A DNA stretch of 16,052 bases from Planctomycetia bacterium (GTDB lineage: Bacteria > Planctomycetota > Planctomycetia > Pirellulales > UBA1268): NCBI GenBank assembly GCA_009926295.1, contig RFPF01000044.1, positions 1 to 16,052 of the forward strand, written 5' to 3'. The position numbers were made by a program, and so were the translations under genes. Numbering within the stretch: the stretch's first letter is position 1; each line of letters starts with the position of its first letter. The notes under the pieces were generated by a model. The model had not been told where the DNA came from. It was given only the letters and a program-made list of their open reading frames with translations, and searched no databases. Below are positions 9,101-15,837 of this stretch, one piece after another.

Positions 9101-9119
9101 TTGCAACGGTGGCTTGCAA
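9101..9119. repeat. Paired TTGCAA palindromes upstream of the sigma factor gene
   Basis: TTGCAA occurs at 9101-9106 and 9114-9119, 13 bases apart start to start. Each copy is its own inverted repeat. They lie about 145 bases upstream of the sigma factor start in an AT-richer patch of the 8957-9161 gap. They could be an operator, but chance is not excluded. Otherwise this 205-base gap holds only the candidate rhodanese terminator. Confidence 0.3.
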
Positions 9120-9144
9120 AAAGCCGCGATGGCGACCCGCGCGG
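9118..9144 (-). terminator. Candidate terminator after the rhodanese gene
   Basis: Read on the minus strand, CCGCG pairs with CGCGG around an 11-base loop and is followed by C and five T, 18 bases beyond the rhodanese stop. The stem is short. If real, it separates the rhodanese transcript from the sigma factor gene downstream. Confidence 0.35.
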
Positions 9145-9161
9145 GGCCGGCCGCCGGCGCG

Positions 9162-9725
9162 TCAGCGCACGCAGCAGGAGCCCGCGGGGCCGCCGGCCTG
9201 GTTCCAGGGCATCTTCGCGATCAGCATCGCCATGCCGCAGGTATCGGTGACCCCGGCGAACACCAGGCCGCAGCCGATGAATCCGGCGAGGCCGATGCCG
9301 ATCCGCTGCCACGTGGGGTCGGGGCCGAAGGCGGCGAGAGCCGCGCCCGCGGCCACCAGCGCACCCGACATGATCCGCACCTGACGCTCGAGCGACATCA
9401 CCTTCCGGCCGCGCACCACGGGCACGCCGGCAGCCTCGCAGGCGGCGGTGCCCCCCTCGACGCTGACGACGTCGTTCATCCCTGCGGCGAGGAGCTTTTC
9501 GCAGGCTTTCGCGCTGCGGCCGCCCGACTTGCACACGAAATACACGGGGCCGCCGGCGGCGATCCGGGCGACCTCCTGCGGGTCGAGGCGGTCGAGCGGG
9601 ATGTTGTGGGCGAAGTCCACGTGCACTTCGCCGAATTCGGCGGGGGTGCGGACGTCGATCAGCGTCACCCGCTCGCCCTTGCGGCGGCGGTCGGCGAGCG
9701 TCGTCGGGGAAATCGTGGCAACCAT
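9162..9725 (-). CDS. Rhodanese domain protein with C-terminal DUF2892 membrane domain (YgaP-like)
   Basis: A 187-residue sulfurtransferase-like membrane protein. The rhodanese domain spans about 5-104: LIDVRTPAEF at 22-31, then the active-site loop with Cys65 in CKSGGRS, the persulfide-carrying cysteine. The DUF2892 domain follows at about 109-175, with two membrane segments (about 119-134 and 142-162) and the family ending CGMAMLIAKMPWN. E. coli YgaP has the same order of domains. The chain ends in GSCCVR, a vicinal Cys pair that might bind metal or exchange thiols. The ATG at 9725 has GAGGAG 9 bases upstream and gives a family-length N-terminus; the longer frame to 9992 runs into the structured leader of the divergent gene. 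Likely role is sulfane-sulfur handling at the membrane; the physiological donor and acceptor are unknown. Confidence 0.92.
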   Translation of the reverse strand: MVATISPTTLADRRRKGERVTLIDVRTPAEFGEVHVDFAHNIPLDRLDPQEVARIAAGGPVYFVCKSGGRSAKACEKLLAAGMNDVVSVEGGTAACEAAGVPVVRGRKVMSLERQVRIMSGALVAAGAALAAFGPDPTWQRIGIGLAGFIGCGLVFAGVTDTCGMAMLIAKMPWNQAGGPAGSCCVR

Positions 9726-9789
9726 GGCGAGGTTCTCCTCGGGGGTCCGCCCGGGGGAGCGGCTATGACACACTCCCGGGCATCGAACA

Positions 9790-9818
9790 TTGAACGGGTT
9801 GATCCGACGACTTATAAT
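9790..9818 (+). promoter_or_regulatory. Near-consensus sigma-70 promoter
   Basis: TTGAAC (9790-9795) and a perfect TATAAT (9813-9818) are separated by exactly 17 bases, the ideal housekeeping spacing. Transcription would begin near 9825 and read toward the small arm-domain gene at 10024. The element sits in an AT-rich island within very GC-rich surroundings, which makes it stand out. Planctomycete promoters are less well characterised, so activity is inferred. Confidence 0.65.
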
Positions 9819-9854
9819 ACAGATTGGAAGGTCGGAAGTATCCTGGCTTTGAAT

Positions 9855-10019
9855 CGGCTCGGCCCTCGTGGTCGGCCGTACCAACCTCGCGAAAGCACAA
9901 GGTGGTGACCCTCCCTGGCGACAGGGGGGGAGGATACGCGTCGGGCGCGTGCCCCGGCGAAGCTTTCGAGGCGGTCTCCCTCTCGAAGGCACCTTCCTTT
10001 CCTGAAATGGAAAGGGGTG
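9855..10019 (+). promoter_or_regulatory. Structured 5' leader with four consecutive hairpins
   Basis: Between the promoter and the small gene the transcript can form four hairpins. (1) 9855-9878: CGGC, a bulged T, CGGCC, paired with GGTCGGCCG around loop CTCGT. (2) 9909-9930: a nine-pair stem with one G-T pair, capped by GCGA, a GNRA tetraloop. (3) 9962-9990: GCTTTCGAG paired with CTCGAAGGC. (4) 9990-10019: the stem described separately. Hairpins 3 and 4 share base 9990, so they may compete. The layout resembles a cis-regulatory leader, but I do not recognise any known riboswitch class. Confidence 0.5.
9990..10019 (+). promoter_or_regulatory. Hairpin covering the ribosome binding site of the 88-residue gene
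   Basis: CACC (9990-9993), a TT bulge, then CCTTTCC (9996-10002) pair with GGAAAGG (10009-10015) and GGTG (10016-10019) around the loop TGAAAT. The only purine-rich Shine-Dalgarno candidate for the ATG at 10024 lies in the 3' arm (about 10009-10017). Folding would therefore block translation initiation. Confidence 0.55.
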
Positions 10020-10023
10020 CGAG

Positions 10024-10290
10024 ATGCCGGTCGGATTTCCTTCGCTTCGCGTCGATCACGCGAACGAGCTTCACCACCTGTGGAACAACAACGGCACGTG
10101 GTGGGTGCACTACACGGTGCACTTCGACCACCGCAAGCGGCGCGTCCGCAGGTCGCTCGGCACGCGGTCGCTCGCCGACGCGAAGGCCCGCCGCGACGCG
10201 CTGTTGCTCAAGATCGCCGGGGAGGGGGAGTACGTGCCGGAGCGGGGGAGCCACGATCCGGCCGCGTGCGACCGGCGGCTGCTCGTGTAG
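10024..10290 (+). CDS. Small protein resembling a stand-alone integrase arm DNA-binding domain
   Basis: An 88-residue basic protein. Residues about 20-63 (NNNGTWWVHYTVHFD, then KRRVRRSLGTRSLADAKARR) follow the pattern of the N-terminal arm-type DNA-binding domain of tyrosine recombinases: a three-stranded sheet with aromatic residues, an R-R-S-L-G-T turn and a helix with Ala and Arg repeats. No catalytic recombinase domain follows: after residue 64 there is a short Gly/Glu linker, a hydrophilic tail and a stop. The protein might bind DNA as a regulator or be a remnant of an integrase. Codon use is like that of the neighbours, and a strong promoter plus structured leader lie upstream, which argues for expression. 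It converges with the ARPP-1 gene, leaving 21 bases between stops. Homology is by pattern only. Confidence 0.6.
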   Translation: MPVGFPSLRVDHANELHHLWNNNGTWWVHYTVHFDHRKRRVRRSLGTRSLADAKARRDALLLKIAGEGEYVPERGSHDPAACDRRLLV

Positions 10291-10311
10291 CGAGGGCAGG
10301 GAAGGTTGGCT

Positions 10312-11265
10312 TCACTCCGCGAGCACGGCGACGTGCAGCGGCTCGGCGGCATTCGCGCCGGTGTCGAACGCCTCGAAGCGGTGCTGGGCCTTGCCGCGCT
10401 GCGTCCGCAGACGCGTGCGCGGCGGCAGTTGCTCCTCCTTGGCGGCAGGCTTGCGGCCTCGGCTCCTGCCGGTGAGCCACGCGGCCATCTCCTCGGACGT
10501 CGGCGCCGGCCGCGACCCCGCCTCGGCGGGCCGGGCGGCGATCGCCTCGGTGGCCGCGGCCCGCAGGAGTTTCCGCCACAGCTTCGCGAAGAGCGCGGGG
10601 CTGGCATAGCGGTCGGCGTGGCTGGGCACGCCGTTGATCGCCCACACGACGCCGACGACGCGGCCACCGGTCGCGTGCGGTGCGGCTTCGAGCAGCGACG
10701 TGTAGTCCTCCACGGCATGCCGCACGCCGGCGTGCTCGTACGTCAGTTGCAGGCTCGTGGGCGAGTCGTGGGAACTCACCTCGCACCCGAGCGACTGGCC
10801 GAGCTGCTGCTGGTCGGCAGCGACGGTGTCCCATAGCGCGTGCTGGTCCTTGGCGAGGTGGATCGCCAGCCGTGCCTTCTTGGACGCGAGAAAGTCCTTG
10901 GACGCGGCGAAGTGGACGTCCGACTCCGTCTTTCGCCTGTGCCACCGGGCCTGCTCCACACAGAAGGCGGGCAGCGGGATCCGCCCTGACTTCGCCGGCA
11001 CGATGAAATCGACGCCGATGGTGCGGTCCTGGCGGCCTCCCTTCACGATGTCTCCAGCCTGGATGAACAGATCGATGTCGCCGGTGTTCTCGATGAGGAG
11101 CTCGCGTACCTCGCCCGTCTCGTGGACGAGCGTGGTCTGCGCCTCGACCGACTCCTCGAGCACGGAGTAGTCGTGGTCAGGCGGCGCATCCGCGGCGGGG
11201 TGCGGCGCGAGCACGAAAAACGCGGTGAGGTTGCGGGCGGTGACGGGTGGGCTGAGCGTTTCCAT
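10312..11265 (-). CDS. ARPP-1 (DUF6569) domain protein
   Basis: A 317-residue protein with no signal peptide or membrane segment. It matches the ARPP-1/DUF6569 family, a beta-rich domain named for its association with ADP-ribosylglycohydrolase and rhodanese-phosphatase proteins and of unknown biochemical function. Family signposts are NLTAFFVLAP at 12-21, VRELLIENTGDIDLFIQAGD at 53-72 running into GDIVKGGRQDR at 71-81, and IPLPAFCVEQARW at 96-108 with Cys102 and Trp108. A conserved late block reads VVGVVWAINGVPSHADRY. The last 70 residues contain a basic, low-complexity linker and the closing AEPLHVAVLAE strand. The ATG at 11265 has AGGAG 8 bases upstream and is preferred to the longer frame from 11331. 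The secreted protein gene at 11375-11974 lies upstream, 109 bases away. Confidence 0.82.
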   Translation of the reverse strand: METLSPPVTARNLTAFFVLAPHPAADAPPDHDYSVLEESVEAQTTLVHETGEVRELLIENTGDIDLFIQAGDIVKGGRQDRTIGVDFIVPAKSGRIPLPAFCVEQARWHRRKTESDVHFAASKDFLASKKARLAIHLAKDQHALWDTVAADQQQLGQSLGCEVSSHDSPTSLQLTYEHAGVRHAVEDYTSLLEAAPHATGGRVVGVVWAINGVPSHADRYASPALFAKLWRKLLRAAATEAIAARPAEAGSRPAPTSEEMAAWLTGRSRGRKPAAKEEQLPPRTRLRTQRGKAQHRFEAFDTGANAAEPLHVAVLAE

Positions 11266-11374
11266 GTCGAGGACTCCTGCGGTGGCTGGGAATGCTGCAA
11301 TTCCTACGCGGCGGCGCCGCCGGTGATTCACCGCCCCGTGTCATAGGGCATCGCGATGGCCGTTTCAGGCTCGC

Positions 11375-11974
11375 TCAGCGCGGCATCCCGCACCGGCCGT
11401 TGGCACAGCCGCCGCCCGGGCGGCGGCCGACGTCGGCGGGCAGGAAGTCATCGGCCTGCCGGCCGAGCACGGCGTCACCACCGCCGCCAAACCGAAACAC
11501 CGGCTCCTCGGATCCGCTGCACGAACCGCCGCCGCTAGTCATGAACCGCGACTTCACCTGCTCCCGCACGATCCTCCAGGCGTCCTGCTCCCGGGTGAGC
11601 TTCACGACCGACACGATGTCGTAGCAGGGCTGGGTCATCGTCACTCGGTATTTCACGGCCACTTCCGCCTCCCTCCCCGATTCCTCGAGCAGATGGCTGT
11701 CGAGGAGTTCGAGGTCGAGCTCGTGCATCACGAAGAGCATGGCGGCCTGCCGGCGGATCTTCGGCCGCTGGTTCTGCGTGAAGCAGCCGACAAAGGCGTC
11801 GAGGTTCTCCGCGGCCGCCGCCTCGGCCGCGGCCAGCATGCAGTCCTTCACGTCGATGGCGACGACGTTGTCGACCGCCATTCGCACCCGTTCTTCGGCA
11901 GCGCACGAGACGGCTCCAGGGACGGCGAGCGTCATGGCCAGGACAGCGAAGAGCAGAATTGGTCGTGTGGGCAT
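11375..11974 (-). CDS. Secreted hypothetical protein with NTF2-like core
   Basis: A 199-residue protein I do not recognise. Residues 1-26 are an export signal (hydrophobic core ILLFAVLAMTLAV); the ending AVSCAA could be cut by signal peptidase I, or less likely lipidated at Cys24. Residues about 42-142 have the order of an NTF2-like cone fold: a helix with ENLDAFVGCFT, then strands LELLDSHLLEE, EVAVKYRVTM, YDIVSVVKLTRE and DAWRIVREQV. The tail from about 146 is Gly- and Cys-rich (GGGSCSG, then GGGCANGRCGMPR) and looks disordered. The start at 11974 is chosen because it begins the signal peptide; no strong Shine-Dalgarno precedes it, and a GTG at 12016 is possible. Fold assignment is an inference from secondary-structure pattern only. 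Confidence 0.7.
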   Translation of the reverse strand: MPTRPILLFAVLAMTLAVPGAVSCAAEERVRMAVDNVVAIDVKDCMLAAAEAAAAENLDAFVGCFTQNQRPKIRRQAAMLFVMHELDLELLDSHLLEESGREAEVAVKYRVTMTQPCYDIVSVVKLTREQDAWRIVREQVKSRFMTSGGGSCSGSEEPVFRFGGGGDAVLGRQADDFLPADVGRRPGGGCANGRCGMPR

Positions 11975-12191
11975 CAGGCCAACGCGGGTGGAAAGACGGG
12001 CTTTGTCGGGATCCACTTCCAGGATCTACGCACGAGCCGGCCGAGTGCTTCAGCCCCTTCGCCAGGGCCGGCCATTGCCGCTATCGGGGAATCCATGAAA
12101 ATCGGCCGGGCTTCCGAATCAACCGCGGGGGGCCGGCGTAGTCGATGCATCGGCCGCCCGTTTCGCTTTCCCCCAACGAAAGGCTTCCACG
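11975..12191. other. Divergent intergenic region ahead of the recC operon
   Basis: This gap separates the minus-strand secreted protein from the plus-strand 47-residue gene. It contains a perfect 10-base palindrome, CGATGCATCG, at 12143-12152, about 40 bases before the small gene, which could be an operator. No clear -35/-10 pair was found. Confidence 0.4.
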
Positions 12192-12335
12192 ATGACCGCC
12201 TACAACGTGAAGATCCGGTTTAAAGGCATGATTTCCCACGTCACGGTCAACGCCAGCTCGGCCGGACAGGCGAAGCAGCTCGTGCTGGCCCAATATGGCG
12301 GCCAGGTGGACGTGCTCTCCGTGCAGCGGGCGTGA
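12192..12335 (+). CDS. 47-residue conserved-looking small protein at the head of the recC-recB operon
   Basis: The frame runs from ATG 12192 to TGA 12333-12335, with GAAAGG (12178-12183) 8 bases before the start. The product begins MTAYNVKIRFKG and ends LSVQRA. Predicted structure is strand (YNVKIRFKG), strand (ISHVTVNA), helix (SAGQAKQLVLAQYG) and strand (VDVLSVQRA), a compact beta-beta-alpha-beta unit. Third codon positions are strongly G/C, as in the neighbouring genes, and support real coding. recC begins 13 bases after its stop, and the recC start lacks its own Shine-Dalgarno, so recC may depend on translation of this gene. Small proteins with similar A.QAK.L..AQYG patterns occur in other bacteria, but I know no function for them. 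Confidence 0.7.
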   Translation: MTAYNVKIRFKGMISHVTVNASSAGQAKQLVLAQYGGQVDVLSVQRA

Positions 12336-12348
12336 GTTTGCTTTTCCC

Positions 12349-15300
12349 ATGAGCCTGAAAATCGCTTACGTCAGTCGCCTCCAGGACATCGTCGAGCCGG
12401 CCCGGGAATTCCTGAGCCGCGACGACGACCTGTTCGCGAAGCCGCGGATCGTCGTGCCGACGGCGGGGGCGAAGGCGTGGCTCTGGAGCCAACTGGCGCA
12501 GACGCTCGGGGCGAGTCGGAGCGGGCCGGATGGTGGCGGGGAGTCGCTCCGCGACGGCATCGTCGCGAACGTCGAGATCTCGTATCCCGGCACGATTCTT
12601 GCGCTCCTGCAGCCGCCGCGGGGCCGCGAGAGCGATCCGTGGAGCTTCGACCGGCTCACGTTCACCGTGCTCGACGTGATCACCGCGCCCGAGGCGGCGG
12701 GCCTCGAGATTCCGTTCGACGTATCGCGCGAGCCGCTGCTCGCCGCCCGGCGGATCGCGGGCCTCTTCGACGAGTATCACGTCCGCCGGCCGGGGATGAT
12801 CCTGGAATGGGACAAGGACAAGCCCAGCCGCTCACTGCAGCCGACCGCCAACGACGAACAGCGCGACGGTGAGCCGGTGGCGGATTCGATCTCTGACCAG
12901 GATCGCTGGCAGTTCGATCTCTGGAGATTGGTGCGGCAACGGATCGGCCGGGCATCGCCGCCGTCACGGGCGAGCATCGACAGCCGCAGCCCGCACCAGC
13001 GGCTGCTCGTGGCAGGGCTGCAGTCGCTCTCGTGGCCCCAGTTGCACGCCCTCGAGAGACTGGGCACAGCGTGCGACGTCGAGGCGTTGCTCGTCCATCC
13101 GTCGCCCGGGCTTCGAGACATCTGGCAAGCGATCGAACAACCGCCCCTCGAGCCCAAGCTTCGGGGCAGGCCGCTGCGGCGAAACAGCCGGAGGAGCGAG
13201 GCCGCGGCCGCGGAGGCGGACGTGCCGATCCTTCCCGAGGGCATCGATCCGCTGCCGGGCACTTGGCTCTCGGGTTCCAGGGAACTCCAGCAACTCATCT
13301 CGTCTCAGGGCGTGACCATCGCGCCGTTGTCGGAGGCCGCCGCGCGGCCCCGAGACAACCTCCTGCAGCGGATGCAGGCGACGGTGGCATCCGGCCGCGA
13401 GCCCGGAGTGGATCAGCCGGCATACGACCCGGCCCGCGACCATTCGATCGCTATCCATCGTTGCCACAGCCTGTCACGTCAGGCCGAGGTGCTACACGAG
13501 GCGATTCTCCATGCCTTCACCGACCCGAAGCTCAAAGGCTTGCAGCCGCACGACGTGGTCATCATGAGCCCGTGCCTGGAGCAGGCGGCTCCGCATCTCG
13601 AGGCGGTGTTTCAACGGACGGTCATCGGCCATGACGCCGCAAAGGCCGACGCGGCGATCAAACTGCCGCTTGTCATCGCCGACCGCGGGCTCCGGGAAAC
13701 AAGCGAAGCGATCGACCTGTTGTCGCAGGTGCTCGGCCTGCCGGGGTCGCGTTGCTCGGTGGACGACGTGCTCGCCGTCGCAGGGCACCCGCTCGTGCGG
13801 CCGCACCTGGGGATCGACGACGACACCGTCGCCATGTGGCAAAACCTCCTCGAGCGAACGCAGGTTCGCTGGGGCCTCGATCACGTTCACCGCGAGCGCG
13901 GCGGCCTTCCGATCGGCGACGAGCGGCTGCGAGACGTGCACACCTGGAAGTCCGGTCTCGAGCAGATGCTCCTGGGCGTGACGCTCCCCGACGACGTGTC
14001 GCGGCCCGAGCTTGGTGGCGTCGTACCGCTTGCCGATCTCGATCCTGCCGATCTTCAGGCGATCACGAAACTGATCGGCGTGCTCGATTGCGTCAGCCGG
14101 CTGGCGACCCTCGCTGCCAGGCCTGCGCCGGTCGCGGCATGGTGCGACGCGATCGAGGCGGCGGTCGTCTCCCTGTGCGGGGAGCGGTGTCCTCAGCTCG
14201 GCGAGCCGCTTGGGCTCCTGCGCCGGCTGCGCGACGCGGCGGCCGGAGCGGTGGCTGATCGTGAACTCGGCTTCGACGAGGTGCGCACGCTCCTCGCCGA
14301 GTGGTCCGAGGAAAAGGCGGGCCGCCAGCCGCTCCACACCGGGGCGATCACGGCGACCTCGATGGTGCCGCTGCGGGGCGTTCCGTTTCGCGTCGTGTGC
14401 GTGATGGGCTACGACGACGAGGCGATCGGCACGCCGGAGCCCTCGAAGGACGACCTCGTGGCGAGAATGCCGCTTGTGGGCGACGTCGATCCGCGGGCGG
14501 AACAGCGCCGCGCGCTCCTCGACAGCCTGATGGCGGCGAAGGATCGGCTGGTGATCACATGCACCGGCCGCGACGTGAAGACGAACGAAGCCGTGCCGCT
14601 GGTGACGCCACTCGCGGAGCTCGTCGAGTTTGCGGTGCGTCATGGCGTGGGCCGCGACAAGCCGACGGGTCCGAGCCAGATCGAGATCGACCATCCCCGG
14701 CATCACCTGGGGCGGAGCAATTTCGTCGCTGGCTCGGTGCAGCCTGGGGTCACGTGGAGCCATGATGCGATCGCGGCGAAGGCGGCGGCTGCGGTGGGGC
14801 TGCGGATGGCGGAAAGCGAGATCCCGCGGCCGGCAGCCCCCGCCAAAGTGTCAGCGGAGCCAGCCGAAAAGCCCGAGGTCGAAATCGCGCTACTCGAGGA
14901 CTTTGTGAAGGATCCGCTGGGGATGTATCTCGAACAAAACTTCGAGATCAGCACGTGGCGTGACGACGACGAGGCCACGCCGGCCACGCTCCCCCTGGCC
15001 CTCGAAGACAAGGACGCTCGTGCTCTCACGCTTGATCTGCTCGGTGTGATCACCGCCGATCCCCGCGGACAAGCCGCCTGGCAGGACGCCATGGTACGCA
15101 GCGGGCGGCTCCCACTCGGGCCGCACGGCGAGAAGCAGCTCGAGGAGATCTCGCTGCTCGCAGCTGGCCTGCGCGACGGCCTCGCCGCACATGGTCTTAC
15201 GTACTGCAAGCGGGAACCACAGCCCCTCGGATCGATCGACCTCGATCACTTCCGGCTGGTCGGGCATCTCGACGATGTGGACACCGCCAGCCGGCAGCTC

Positions 15301-15837
15301 GTGTTCGTGTGGCCGAAGGAGATCAAGACCGCATCCTATGGGCGGCCGTTGCACATGTCAGCCGTCAAGCTGCTCGCTGCCCGGGCCGCCGGTATCGACG
15401 TCACCGGTGCCACGATCGTCAGCCGCCGCACTGGCTGGAAGCCAGGGAAGAAAAGTCCGACCCGCAAAGAGCCGGATCGGCTCATGGAACCGTTCCAGAC
15501 GCGGGTGGTGAGGCTGGCGGAGGACCTTATGCAGCCCGACGCAGCCAGAAAGCGACTGTGCGAGATCGCCTGCCTGGTCAGCGAGGCACTTTTTCACCTG
15601 CGGCCGGCATTCGGTGAGGTGATTGCGTGCGATGTTCCGGCTCGCGAGGCCCGGTTCGAGGACCACGTCGGCCAATCCTGGTATCCGCGGAGCGCCGAGT
15701 TCATTGTCTTCGGTGCACGCCCGACGTTTGACGACGTGTTCGTGGCCCATCCCGATCGAATCGCGTTCCTCGATGGTTTTGCAAGGACGATGTGTCCTGA
15801 GCACGTCAACAACAACGTGGGATACCGCCTCTCATGA
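12349..15837 (+). CDS. recC: Exodeoxyribonuclease V gamma subunit, RecC-like
   Basis: A 1162-residue protein, close to E. coli RecC in length. In the RecBCD complex RecC holds the split DNA ends, guides the 3' strand and recognises Chi through an inactivated helicase fold. The N-terminal helicase-like part has VVPTAGAKAWLWSQLA near 36-51, in the position of the RecC Q..GM..WL block. The hallmark SMVPLRGVPFRVVCVMGYDD lies near 667-690, followed by GDVDPRAEQRRALLDSL, both closely matching E. coli RecC. The C-terminal inactive nuclease-like domain starts near 847 with LLEDFVKDPLGMYLEQ. The ATG at 12349 gives the expected N-terminus (SLKIAYVSRLQ); an upstream in-frame ATG at 12295 would overlap the small gene. 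The stop overlaps the recB start by four bases, indicating translational coupling. AddB is less likely because there is no C-terminal Fe-S cysteine set. Confidence 0.92.
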   Translation: MSLKIAYVSRLQDIVEPAREFLSRDDDLFAKPRIVVPTAGAKAWLWSQLAQTLGASRSGPDGGGESLRDGIVANVEISYPGTILALLQPPRGRESDPWSFDRLTFTVLDVITAPEAAGLEIPFDVSREPLLAARRIAGLFDEYHVRRPGMILEWDKDKPSRSLQPTANDEQRDGEPVADSISDQDRWQFDLWRLVRQRIGRASPPSRASIDSRSPHQRLLVAGLQSLSWPQLHALERLGTACDVEALLVHPSPGLRDIWQAIEQPPLEPKLRGRPLRRNSRRSEAAAAEADVPILPEGIDPLPGTWLSGSRELQQLISSQGVTIAPLSEAAARPRDNLLQRMQATVASGREPGVDQPAYDPARDHSIAIHRCHSLSRQAEVLHEAILHAFTDPKLKGLQPHDVVIMSPCLEQAAPHLEAVFQRTVIGHDAAKADAAIKLPLVIADRGLRETSEAIDLLSQVLGLPGSRCSVDDVLAVAGHPLVRPHLGIDDDTVAMWQNLLERTQVRWGLDHVHRERGGLPIGDERLRDVHTWKSGLEQMLLGVTLPDDVSRPELGGVVPLADLDPADLQAITKLIGVLDCVSRLATLAARPAPVAAWCDAIEAAVVSLCGERCPQLGEPLGLLRRLRDAAAGAVADRELGFDEVRTLLAEWSEEKAGRQPLHTGAITATSMVPLRGVPFRVVCVMGYDDEAIGTPEPSKDDLVARMPLVGDVDPRAEQRRALLDSLMAAKDRLVITCTGRDVKTNEAVPLVTPLAELVEFAVRHGVGRDKPTGPSQIEIDHPRHHLGRSNFVAGSVQPGVTWSHDAIAAKAAAAVGLRMAESEIPRPAAPAKVSAEPAEKPEVEIALLEDFVKDPLGMYLEQNFEISTWRDDDEATPATLPLALEDKDARALTLDLLGVITADPRGQAAWQDAMVRSGRLPLGPHGEKQLEEISLLAAGLRDGLAAHGLTYCKREPQPLGSIDLDHFRLVGHLDDVDTASRQLVFVWPKEIKTASYGRPLHMSAVKLLAARAAGIDVTGATIVSRRTGWKPGKKSPTRKEPDRLMEPFQTRVVRLAEDLMQPDAARKRLCEIACLVSEALFHLRPAFGEVIACDVPAREARFEDHVGQSWYPRSAEFIVFGARPTFDDVFVAHPDRIAFLDGFARTMCPEHVNNNVGYRLS

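Noticed and set aside
7949..9250. A 433-codon plus-strand frame crossing the Coq4-like and sigma factor genes
   Set aside because: It spans two well-supported genes on the opposite strand and has no coherent domain content.
9881..9930. Possible known riboswitch, suggested by GCGAAAGC and a GNRA-capped stem
   Set aside because: The conserved cores of c-di-GMP, glycine, cobalamin and similar classes are not present, so it is described only as an unassigned structured leader.
9726..9992. Extended N-terminus of the rhodanese up to 9992
   Set aside because: The extra residues have no family match, cross the divergent promoter and leader, and the ATG at 9725 has a good Shine-Dalgarno.
13492..14763. 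A 423-codon minus-strand frame inside recC
   Set aside because: The recC frame carries clear family motifs here; the antisense translation is His/Arg-rich with no motif.
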